In this document: positions 48,369 to 55,645 of the stretch, one piece after another
Layout: every line of letters begins with the position of its first letter
Numbering within the stretch: the first letter of the stretch is position 1
Source of the DNA: Defluviitaleaceae bacterium
GTDB taxonomy: Bacteria; Bacillota; Clostridia; Lachnospirales; UBA5962
Assembly (NCBI GenBank): GCA_009779915.1
Contig: WRBA01000005.1
Location: 53,033 to 117,032 of the forward strand
Direction of reading: 5' to 3'
Length of the DNA: 64,000 bases
Position numbers and translations under genes: made by a program
Notes under the pieces: generated by a model
The model's input: only the letters and a program-made list of their open reading frames with translations
Databases searched by the model: none
Told to the model about the DNA's origin: nothing

Positions 48369-49709
48369 ATGTCAATCCATGCTAATTTTAACAGCAGAGT
48401 AAATACATTTAACCAAAACCAATCATTACTTAACAGTTTTAACAGTATTAATAATAATCGTAGTGTAGGCTTTGGAAATAATGCTTTTGACCCGTTTGCG
48501 GCTTTTAATATGAATTTTGGCGTAAACAACGCTGCTGCCAGTGCTGATGTAAGGAGTTTTTTAACCGGCATGAGAAGTACCGCCGAGAGACTCGGCTCAG
48601 CTATGGACAGAATGAGAGGCACAGGGCGTGAAACTGTAGTCGCGTCAGACCCTAACGCTTTATCTATCAGGACGGCAAGCCCATCTGCAAGGATTGATGA
48701 TGTAAATATTAGAATCCAACAAGTTGCAAGCGGTCAAGTAAATCAGGGCACCTCTCTTGAAGCCGGCAGAAGAGTATCTGTATCTGATGCAAGGACTCAC
48801 AGATTTGAAATCGAGCAAAATGGTCAAACTCATGAGCTTTCTTTTAGGGTTGGCGTAAATTATACTCAGGAAGATATGCAAAATGCTATGGCACGTGCCA
48901 TTAACAACGCCAATATAGGAGTTACGGCTTCTGTTGATACAAGTAATGACAGCAGAAACTCAACATTAACCGTACAATCAAGAGAATCGGGATTTTTCGC
49001 CGATGGAAGAAATGAATTTGCAATAAGAGACGTATCCGGCGGCAGAGCTGTTGCTATGGCAGGTGTCGGGACACAAACTCAAAGACCGCAGGATGCGGAA
49101 TTTTCGGTAAACGGCGGTACTTTGCAAACTTCACGCTCCAACGATGTTGATTTAGGCAATGGTGTTACGGCAACCTTAAGGCAGGCTGCAAGTAATCGGG
49201 AAATAACCGTTGGCATGGGCAGAGAACGCAATATTTCCGCCGAAAATGTTAATGAAATGGTGCGGCAGTTTAATACTCTTTTGACAAATACCGCTGATAA
49301 CAGAGGTGACAGAGGGGTTAACAGACTTCATCATCAGCTTGCAGGGCTTTCAACTTCCTCTGCCGCTTCTTTGGCACAAGTTGGTATAAGTGTTGACAGA
49401 GAAGGCTTTATGAGCGTTAATTCTTCAAGACTTAATACGGCAATTGAAAACGGCTCTTTGGACAGATTTTTAAACGGTGACAGCCAGGGAGCAAGCTTTG
49501 GCTTTGCCAACAGGCTCGCAAGGATTGCTGAAGATGTGAGCAGCAACCCTCACCGCTATATGAGTCGTGAATCTCTTGATCTTTTGGAGCCAAGCGGCTC
49601 CGCTTTTGCCCGCCCGGGGCATAATACAGGTAGTATGCTTGATTCTATGCGGATTTCAAGGCAAAATCGGATATTTACAATGGGGCTTTTACTTGACATG
49701 TTTATCTAA
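48369..49709 (+). CDS. FliD-like flagellar filament-cap family protein
   Basis: A 446-residue protein with a FliD-type organisation: an N-terminal coiled-coil-prone part, a middle with A-R-I-D-D-V-N-I-R-I-Q-Q-V-A-S-G-Q-V-N-Q-G, and a C-terminal half with F-N-T-L-L-T-N-T-A-D, G-I-S-V-D-R-E-G-F-M-S-V-N-S-S-R-L-N-T-A and L-F-L-N-G-D-like F-L-N-G-D-S-Q-G. Rich in Asn, Ser and Arg. It may be FliD or a related hook/cap protein; I am not certain which. The start at 48369 follows AGGAGG. It stands alone between sigF and rpe, far from the other flagellar genes. Confidence 0.65.
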   Translation: MSIHANFNSRVNTFNQNQSLLNSFNSINNNRSVGFGNNAFDPFAAFNMNFGVNNAAASADVRSFLTGMRSTAERLGSAMDRMRGTGRETVVASDPNALSIRTASPSARIDDVNIRIQQVASGQVNQGTSLEAGRRVSVSDARTHRFEIEQNGQTHELSFRVGVNYTQEDMQNAMARAINNANIGVTASVDTSNDSRNSTLTVQSRESGFFADGRNEFAIRDVSGGRAVAMAGVGTQTQRPQDAEFSVNGGTLQTSRSNDVDLGNGVTATLRQAASNREITVGMGRERNISAENVNEMVRQFNTLLTNTADNRGDRGVNRLHHQLAGLSTSSAASLAQVGISVDREGFMSVNSSRLNTAIENGSLDRFLNGDSQGASFGFANRLARIAEDVSSNPHRYMSRESLDLLEPSGSAFARPGHNTGSMLDSMRISRQNRIFTMGLLLDMFI

Positions 49710-49860
49710 GTCCCAAAGATTATAAACAAGTTCCAACGCCTATTCAGGGCAAACATATGAAGCATTTGCCCTAAAAGCCTATTCTCAAACTCTTGTTCGG
49801 GAATAGGCTTTGTGTTATTATTAAACTATAGAATAAGTTTATGTAGGAGGTATTACTCTC

Positions 49861-50517
49861 TTGGATATAAAAATATCACCATCGGCTTTGGCTTGTGATT
49901 TATCACGGTTTGCGGAGGAGTGCCAGGCAATGTATGATGCCGGAGCTCATATGATTCATTTAGATATTATGGACGGGCATTTTGTGCCGAATTTAACCTT
50001 CGGCGCCCCCCTTATCAGGTGCTTGCGTGGTAAAAGCCCTATTATTTTTGATGCCCATTTAATGATTTCGCGCCCTGATTTATATATAGAAGATTTTGTG
50101 AAAGCAGGGGCGGATATAATCACATTCCATATCGAGGCAGACTGTAATACTGCTGATACATTAAAGAAAATACGCAGCTTTTCCGTTAAGTCAGGACTTT
50201 CTCTAAAGCCTGGCACTGAAATAGAGGAAGTGCTACCTTTCATCCCTCTTGTGGATATGATACTTGTTATGACTGTTGAGCCCGGTTTTGGCGGTCAGTC
50301 CTTTATGGCTGATATGCTGCCTAAAGTGCGGTTTTTGAGAGATAATTACCCAACTCTTGATATACAGGTGGATGGTGGGCTAAACAACCACACTTCTAAA
50401 CTTGCGGTTGAAGCCGGTGCTAATATTATCGTTGCAGGCTCCTATTTATTTGGTCAAAGCGATTACAAAAAAGCAGTAGGGGAACTTTATGAAATATGCA
50501 TACAGTCAGCGGAATAG
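49861..50517 (+). CDS. rpe: Ribulose-phosphate 3-epimerase
   Basis: Rpe interconverts ribulose 5-phosphate and xylulose 5-phosphate. 218-residue TIM barrel with I-S-P-S-A-L-A-C-D at the N-terminus, H-L-D-I-M-D-G-H-F-V-P-N (metal-binding His and Asp), E-P-G-F-G-G-Q-S-F and V-D-G-G-L. TTG start at 49861 after AGGAGG. It overlaps recD2 by 22 bases. Confidence 0.97.
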   Translation: MDIKISPSALACDLSRFAEECQAMYDAGAHMIHLDIMDGHFVPNLTFGAPLIRCLRGKSPIIFDAHLMISRPDLYIEDFVKAGADIITFHIEADCNTADTLKKIRSFSVKSGLSLKPGTEIEEVLPFIPLVDMILVMTVEPGFGGQSFMADMLPKVRFLRDNYPTLDIQVDGGLNNHTSKLAVEAGANIIVAGSYLFGQSDYKKAVGELYEICIQSAE

Positions 50518-52709
50518 TTGAGTCCATTATATTTAATAATGTCGAAAACGGTTACTGCGTCTTTTCAATAGAGTACGAAGACGAAGAACTTGTTTGTACC
50601 GGCAACCTCCCTTTTTTAAATGAAGGGGAGGAGGTTTCTCTTGCCGGTGATTATATCATACATCCCACTTACGGCAAGCAATTTGCCTTTACCGAATACA
50701 GTAAAACCGCACCAAAAGATGCTCTGGGTATTGTTAAATATTTGGGAAGCGGTGTTATAAAAGGCATAGGCGAAAAAACTGCCGAGCAAATCGTTAAACG
50801 CTTTGGGGATCAAACCTTTGAAGTGATGGAAAATTATCCCGAAAAACTGGCGGAGATAAAAGGCATATCTATAGCTAAAGCTACGGCAATCAGCGCACAG
50901 TTTCATGAGCAGCTGTACCAGCGGCAGGCTATGATGTTCCTCCATAATTACGGTATAACTGCCGCAACCGCCGCTAAAATATGGGATAGATATAAGGAAA
51001 GAACTATAGCCACAATGAATGAAAATCCCTATGAGCTTGCCAATGATATTATCGGTTTTGGTTTTAAATCAGCTGATTCCATAGCTTATAGGATGGGGAT
51101 AGAGCCTTCAAATATGCACAGGATAAAATCCGGCATCCGCTATGTCCTTATGGAAGCGGTTACGGAGGGGCACTCCTTTTATCCAAAAGAGCGGCTTGTG
51201 GAAAAATCTGCTGAGCTTTTGGAGGCACCTAAGGAGCTTGTACAAAATGGCCTAATGGAGCTTCATATCGAAAAATCCGTGGTCATGGAAAATCTGGAAG
51301 ATATTACAGCAGTCTATCTTGGCAGCTATTATTACGCCGAGAATTATGTAGCAAGGAAGCTTGTGGAGCTTGACTTTGTAAAGGATGATGAGGATAATTC
51401 CCAAACTGAAAATATATTAAGGGAGCTTTGTGAGGAACTTAATATAGACCTTGCCGAAAAACAGCTGATGGCTGTCCGGCAATCCTTAAAAGGCGGCGTT
51501 TTAGTAATAACAGGCGGGCCGGGTACAGGAAAAACCACAACTATAAAAGCAATTATAGAGGCATTGGAGTCTTCGGAGCTTATTGTCCAGCTTGCGGCAC
51601 CAACAGGGAGAGCGGCAAAGCGTATGACTGAAGCCACAGGTAAAGAAGCAAAAACAATACATCGCCTTCTTGAAGTTAAATTCCTTGCCAATGACGCCAG
51701 AAGGCAGACTTTTGAAAAAAACGAAGATGACCCATTGGAAACAGATGTACTTATTATTGACGAAATTTCAATGGTGGATATAATGCTTATGATGCACCTT
51801 CTAAAAGCGCTCCAGTCTGGTACGAGACTTATACTTGTAGGAGATGTTAATCAGCTTCCCTCAGTAGGCGCCGGTAATGTCCTTAAGGATATTCTCATAA
51901 GCGGCTGTTTAAATTCAGTGTATTTAGATGAGATTTTCAGGCAGGCACAGCTTAGTCATATAGTTTTAAACGCCCACAGGATAAACCAAGGTGATAAACC
52001 TCTTCTAAACGAGACCGACAGCGATTTTTTTATGATGCGGCGAGGAAGTATTGACTCAGTAGCTACAAGCATTTGCGAACTTGTGTCAGACAGGCTGCCA
52101 AAATACGGTAATTATAATCCTGCTAAAGATATTCAAGTACTTACCCCTATGAGAAAATCCCGCATAGGTGCCTTAGGGCTTAATAAAGATTTGCAAAATG
52201 TCCTCAACCCGTCATCTCCTAGGAAGAGAGAGTATGAATACCGCGGCATAACTTTTCGTGAAGGCGACAAGGTTATGCAGATTAAAAATAATTATAATAT
52301 AGAATGGGATGATGAAGAAAGTACAGGTGTTTTTAATGGAGACCAAGGGATTATTGATAGTATAAGCCTTTTATCCGAAAAACTTAAAGTAGCTTTTGAT
52401 GACGGAAAAAATATTGAATATGATTTTACACAACTGGAAGAACTGGAACTTGCATATGCTATAACCATTCATAAGTCACAGGGTTCCGAGTATAAAGTCG
52501 TGGTTATCCCTATTCACTCGGGACCGCCGATGCTCCTTACGAGAAATCTTCTTTATACTGCTGTGACAAGGGCAAGGAATTTGGTGGTTATAGTTGGTAC
52601 AGAGGAATGTGTTAATATGATGGTTGGTAATAATAGGGAGATTTTAAGGTATTCGGCTCTTGATAAGAAGATTGTTAAGTTCGCCGGTGTTTTGGATAGG
52701 GTGAAATAG
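50496..52709 (+). CDS. recD2: ATP-dependent RecD2-type DNA helicase
   Basis: RecD2 unwinds DNA 5'-3' and aids replication and repair in bacteria without RecBCD. The 737-residue protein has an N-terminal OB-like and helix-hairpin-helix region (K-G-I-G-E-K-T-A-E near 85), the Walker A motif G-G-P-G-T-G-K-T-T near 341, the Walker B D-E-I-S-M-V-D near 425, and the UvrD_C_2 motif H-K-S-Q-G-S-E-Y near 660. It starts inside the end of rpe. A strong terminator follows. Confidence 0.96.
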   Translation: MHTVSGIVESIIFNNVENGYCVFSIEYEDEELVCTGNLPFLNEGEEVSLAGDYIIHPTYGKQFAFTEYSKTAPKDALGIVKYLGSGVIKGIGEKTAEQIVKRFGDQTFEVMENYPEKLAEIKGISIAKATAISAQFHEQLYQRQAMMFLHNYGITAATAAKIWDRYKERTIATMNENPYELANDIIGFGFKSADSIAYRMGIEPSNMHRIKSGIRYVLMEAVTEGHSFYPKERLVEKSAELLEAPKELVQNGLMELHIEKSVVMENLEDITAVYLGSYYYAENYVARKLVELDFVKDDEDNSQTENILRELCEELNIDLAEKQLMAVRQSLKGGVLVITGGPGTGKTTTIKAIIEALESSELIVQLAAPTGRAAKRMTEATGKEAKTIHRLLEVKFLANDARRQTFEKNEDDPLETDVLIIDEISMVDIMLMMHLLKALQSGTRLILVGDVNQLPSVGAGNVLKDILISGCLNSVYLDEIFRQAQLSHIVLNAHRINQGDKPLLNETDSDFFMMRRGSIDSVATSICELVSDRLPKYGNYNPAKDIQVLTPMRKSRIGALGLNKDLQNVLNPSSPRKREYEYRGITFREGDKVMQIKNNYNIEWDDEESTGVFNGDQGIIDSISLLSEKLKVAFDDGKNIEYDFTQLEELELAYAITIHKSQGSEYKVVVIPIHSGPPMLLTRNLLYTAVTRARNLVVIVGTEECVNMMVGNNREILRYSALDKKIVKFAGVLDRVK

Positions 52710-52720
52710 AAGCAATATAT

Positions 52721-52763
52721 AAATACCTTAGTGATAATGTTTTTATCACTAGGGTATTTTTTT
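52721..52763 (+). terminator. Terminator after recD2
   Basis: AAATACCTTAGTGATAA / TTTATCACTAGGGTATTT with a run of T after the 3' arm. Confidence 0.9.
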
Positions 52764-52886
52764 GATTGAAACTTCCCAATCATCAAAAAGTTTAATTTTG
52801 GCATCGCCAAATTTAATTGTTATATTTGGTAATGCAAAATATTGCAATTATTTTATCCTATATAATCTTGGCAAGGAGATGGTAAT

Positions 52887-53147
52887 TTGAGAAAAAGAAA
52901 GTTACCCCTTGGTGATAAAAATATGATTGGTCTTAGAGTAACCGAAGCGCGAAGCAAACAAGGTATGAAGCAAATTGAGCTTCTAAGTAAGCTGCAAACA
53001 TCTGGCATAGATATCAGTACCCCTGCTTTATCCCTGCTCGAAGGTCAAAAACGTCCTGTCTCAGATTTTGAGTTGAGTGCATTAGCCGATATCCTCAATG
53101 TTTCTGTTGATTGGTTATTGGGGAGAGAAGAGACAACTAAGAGGTGA
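52887..53147 (+). CDS. XRE family regulator
   Basis: An 86-residue HTH protein: G-L-R-V-T-E-A-R-S-K-Q-G-M-K-Q-I-E-L-L-S-K-L then S-T-P-A-L-S-L-L-E-G-Q-K-R-P-V and N-V-S-V-D-W-L-L-G. TTG start (52887) with AAGGAGATGG. A TGCAA-AATA-TTGCA repeat upstream (52833-52846) could be an operator. It overlaps the next gene by a few bases, or abuts it, depending on that gene's start. Confidence 0.85.
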   Translation: MRKRKLPLGDKNMIGLRVTEARSKQGMKQIELLSKLQTSGIDISTPALSLLEGQKRPVSDFELSALADILNVSVDWLLGREETTKR

Positions 53148-53152
53148 CTGCT

Positions 53153-53365
53153 TTGCCAATATCTTTTAATCCTATGCGTTTATATATGGGAAAACATAAT
53201 ATTTCATATTATTACCTTGCCAATCAAGGCATTGACGCACGGACTTTGCAGCGTATTCGCCATGATAGACCAATCACCACAGAAACTCTTGGGAAGTTAT
53301 GCAAAATATTAAATTGCCAGCCGGGTGAGTTAATTGAATATCTTGGTGATACCAATGAAAGTTAA
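53153..53365 (+). CDS. Small YozG-like Cro/CI regulator
   Basis: A 70-residue protein of the same type as the one at 36054: F-N-P-M-R-L-Y-M-G-K-H-N-I-S-Y-Y-Y-L-A-N-Q-G-I-D ... L-N-C-Q-P-G-E-L-I-E-Y. I use TTG 53153, which has GAGGTGA 5 nt upstream; GTG 53144 is an alternative. Unlike that copy it has no DUF2975 partner. A decayed HTH gene follows. Confidence 0.78.
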   Translation: MPISFNPMRLYMGKHNISYYYLANQGIDARTLQRIRHDRPITTETLGKLCKILNCQPGELIEYLGDTNES

Positions 53366-53608
53366 TAGTATGACTACTGGAAGAATAAAAGCCCTTCGCG
53401 AAGACAAAGAGTGAACACAGCAAAAAGTTGCTGACTTGTTTACATATTAGCAGAAGTGCTTATTCCGCTTATGAAAATGGTGCAAATGCAGCACCTATTG
53501 AAATTTTAATAAAACTTTCCAACTATACATGATACCAGCGTTGATTATATTCTGGATTTAGCAGATAACCCCATTCCTTATGAGCGAAAACAAAAAAGAA
53601 GCATTTAA
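53355..53608 (+). pseudogene. Decayed XRE regulator gene
   Basis: From ATG 53355 the frame reads M-T-T-G-R-I-K-A-L-R-E-D-K-E, then TGA (53412-53414) where related proteins have Trp, then T-Q-Q-K-V-A-D-L. Two one-base shifts follow. After them the frames read I-S-R-S-A-Y-S-A-Y-E-N-G-A-N-A-A-P-I-E-I-L and D-T-S-V-D-Y-I-L-D-L-A-D-N-P-I-P. Joined, this is a complete HTH domain, so the gene is dead. Its end overlaps the start of comF. Confidence 0.75.
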
Positions 53609-54341
53609 ATTTAAAACATCAACACTCAAGGTTTTACACGAAACATTTGATGAGTTTTTAAACTTAATCTATCCTAAAAAATGCCTTGTTTGCGGCAAGG
53701 TTTTTTTTCATGAAAGGTCCTTTCCTACTTGTGAGCGCTGCTTTTTGGAGTTTAAGCTTGTAAATTATAATATAACCGGTGACTTCAATTTCGATCGTAA
53801 TCTCTCTATTTTTGAATATAATGAAACTCTACGGGCAATAATTCTTGATATAAAGTTTGGCAAAAAAGCGTATAAAATGGTTAATTTAGCCAAACTTGCC
53901 GTGAAAGCCAATAAAGATAATGATTTTTTTCTTTCAGATTATAAAGATTTTGATGCTGTAATTCCGGTTCCCCTGCATAAAAAGCGGTTTAGGGTACGCG
54001 GCTTTAATCAGTCTTATGTACTTGCAAAGGAAATAGCCCAAGCAATAAATTTGCCTCTTGACACTGATATTTGTGAGCGCAATATCTACCGTGAACCTCA
54101 AAGCAGCCTAAAATCAGGAAAATACAGACAAGGAAATGTTCTTAGCGTATTTTCACTCAAAAAAGACTCTATTATTACAGGGAAAAATTTTGTTCTGGTT
54201 GATGATATATTTACAACCGGTTCAACCCTAGACAGCCTGGCGAAAGTACTTCGCGACAATGGGGCTGATAAAATTGCTTGTATAACTGTTGGAATAGCTT
54301 CTGCAAGACCTTTAGAAGCCTATGCCAAAAAACCAAAATGA
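53580..54341 (+). CDS. comF: ComF family phosphoribosyltransferase-like protein
   Basis: A 253-residue protein with an N-terminal double zinc ribbon (C-L-V-C-G-K ... C-E-R-C-F) and a PRTase domain with the PRPP loop V-L-V-D-D-I-F-T-T-G-S-T. ComF helps DNA uptake in competent bacteria; in clostridia its role is less clear. The N-terminal 14 residues overlap the HTH pseudogene and no SD is visible, so the start is uncertain; the conserved part begins at F-L-N-L-I-Y-P-K-K-C-L-V-C. The flagellar genes follow. Confidence 0.88.
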   Translation: MSENKKEAFKFKTSTLKVLHETFDEFLNLIYPKKCLVCGKVFFHERSFPTCERCFLEFKLVNYNITGDFNFDRNLSIFEYNETLRAIILDIKFGKKAYKMVNLAKLAVKANKDNDFFLSDYKDFDAVIPVPLHKKRFRVRGFNQSYVLAKEIAQAINLPLDTDICERNIYREPQSSLKSGKYRQGNVLSVFSLKKDSIITGKNFVLVDDIFTTGSTLDSLAKVLRDNGADKIACITVGIASARPLEAYAKKPK

Positions 54342-54406
54342 TAACTTATTTTTAAATGAGTCGAAACAAAAATCTCTGGTGTCGCTTAAAATTTGTAAAT
54401 TTTGTA

Positions 54407-54434
54407 TAATCTTTATAATAGCTTCTGACGATAA
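54407..54434 (+). promoter_or_regulatory. Candidate SigD-type promoter of flgM
   Basis: TAAT (54407-54410), 16 bases, GACGATAA (54427-54434), close to the flagellar SigD consensus TAAA-N15-GCCGATAA. A SigA-like TATAAT also overlaps (54414-54419). The flgM ATG is 90 bases downstream. Confidence 0.45.
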
Positions 54435-54524
54435 TATTATTGCAGCAAGAATATATTGAAAGCTTTCGAGGCATTACTGCTTCCTTTGCATATGATATCT
54501 CTTATGACAGGCAGGTGAGAATTT

Positions 54525-54800
54525 ATGGATTTTAGAATCGATGGTGTACGACCAACTTTCGAAGTTCACAAGACCGATAAGACTGGAGCTGTTTCAAGGC
54601 TATCCAGAACAAGTGGCAAGAAAGACAATGTAGCTTTATCAAGTCAGGGCAGAGATTATCAAATGGCTCTTCGCGCTCTTAAAGAAGTACCTGATATTCG
54701 CGAAAACAGAGTTAATGAAGTTTTGGATAAAATCGAATCAGGCAGCTTTGACTTAAGCTCTAAAGATATTGCAAGCAAAATGTTGTCTTTATTCGACTAA
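54525..54800 (+). CDS. flgM: Anti-sigma-28 factor FlgM
   Basis: FlgM holds the flagellar sigma factor SigD until the hook is complete. The 91-residue protein has a flexible basic N-terminus and the C-terminal sigma-binding helices (R-E-N-R-V-N-E-V-L-D-K-I-E-S-G-S-F-D then I-A-S-K-M-L). SD GCAGGTGAG. It begins the hook-junction cluster flgM-flgN-flgK-flgK-flgL-fliW-csrA. Confidence 0.93.
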   Translation: MDFRIDGVRPTFEVHKTDKTGAVSRLSRTSGKKDNVALSSQGRDYQMALRALKEVPDIRENRVNEVLDKIESGSFDLSSKDIASKMLSLFD

Positions 54801-54811
54801 TGAAGATAGGG

Positions 54812-54846
54812 GCTGTCTTATACTTTAAGATGGCTCTTTATTTTTT
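54812..54846 (+). terminator. Weak terminator between flgM and flgN
   Basis: GGGCTGTCTTA / TAAGATGGCTC (two G-T pairs), followed by TTTATTTTTT. It may tune flgN versus flgM levels. Confidence 0.55.
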
Positions 54847-54861
54847 AAGGGGAGTGAGCAT

Positions 54862-55362
54862 TTGGCCGGGCTTATAAATGAACTATTAACTATTCTTAAA
54901 GAACAAACGAGAAGCTATGATGAACTTCTTGTCCTTAGCCGTGAAAAACGCCGGGTGATTATAGAAAATGATGTTGATATGCTTGGAAAAATCACTCAGG
55001 CTGAAAACTCTATAATCGGTCAAACTCAAAAGGCTGAAAATAGACGCCTTGAGGTTATGGACAATATTGCAACGGTACTTGCTCAAAATCCTGAGGAGCT
55101 TACTTTAACTAAGTTAGCTGAGCTTATAAAAGGTCAGGAGGAGTATGACGAGCTTGTGGAACTTGGGAAAACTCTTAAAGCTACTCTTGACAATCTTAAG
55201 GAAGAAAATGACAGAAATACCGTTTTAATCCAATCATCTCTTGATTATATTGAGTTTACTGTAAATTTAGTGCGTCAGGCAGCAAGTGCTGATGACACTT
55301 ATACCGGCACTCGTAAGCAGGCACCGGGCCTTGACAAAGGATTTTTTGACAAAAAACAATAA
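54862..55362 (+). CDS. flgN: Flagellar chaperone FlgN
   Basis: FlgN carries FlgK and FlgL to the export gate. The 166-residue protein is a long alpha-helical bundle (L-I-N-E-L-L-T-I-L-K-E-Q ... L-I-Q-S-S-L-D-Y-I-E-F-T-V-N-L-V), the C-terminal helix being the client-binding part. TTG start (54862) after AAGGGGAG. The clients are encoded directly downstream. Confidence 0.88.
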   Translation: MAGLINELLTILKEQTRSYDELLVLSREKRRVIIENDVDMLGKITQAENSIIGQTQKAENRRLEVMDNIATVLAQNPEELTLTKLAELIKGQEEYDELVELGKTLKATLDNLKEENDRNTVLIQSSLDYIEFTVNLVRQAASADDTYTGTRKQAPGLDKGFFDKKQ

Positions 55363-55470
55363 TTGTTTTCGTGAAAACACTTTCATTATTCACAATATAT
55401 TGTTAATGTAAAAACCTGTTTGCTAAAAAACTACCAAGCATTGGCTAATATAATTTATTCCTATTAGTAT

Positions 55471-55497
55471 TAATGTATCGGTGCAACCTACCGATAT
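55471..55497 (+). promoter_or_regulatory. SigD-type promoter of the flgK operon
   Basis: TAAT (55471-55474), exactly 15 bases, ACCGATAT (55490-55497), against the consensus TAAA-N15-GCCGATAT. The predicted transcript start is near 55505, giving a leader of about 140 nt. Confidence 0.65.
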
Positions 55498-55504
55498 AAG
55501 TTAT

Positions 55505-55645
55505 AGACATGGATGTTTGTTGCAAGATTAGGCACTGTATTTATGGGTGTTCTTAGGGCAAAGGATTGCTTTAAAGACAGCCGTAAGAACAGTGCCTTTA
55601 ATAAAGATTTCAGTAAATACCAGTAAATATTTCGGAGGGCTATAT
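55505..55645 (+). promoter_or_regulatory. Structured flgK leader with CsrA-like sites
   Basis: ACATGGATGT (55507-55516) matches ACANGGANGT. GCAA-AGGA-TTGC (55558-55569) is a hairpin with AGGA in the loop. It lies inside a larger fold: GTTCTTA (55549-55555) / TAAGAAC (55584-55590) and AGGCACT (55530-55536) / AGTGCCT (55591-55597). The SD CGGAGGG (55633-55639) is a third GGA. This arrangement resembles CsrA-repressed leaders. Confidence 0.5.

Noticed and set aside
53412..53414. TGA read as tryptophan in the HTH gene
   Set aside because: Other genes here end with TGA (for example the one ending at 53147), and the same gene also carries two frameshifts, so it is a pseudogene.
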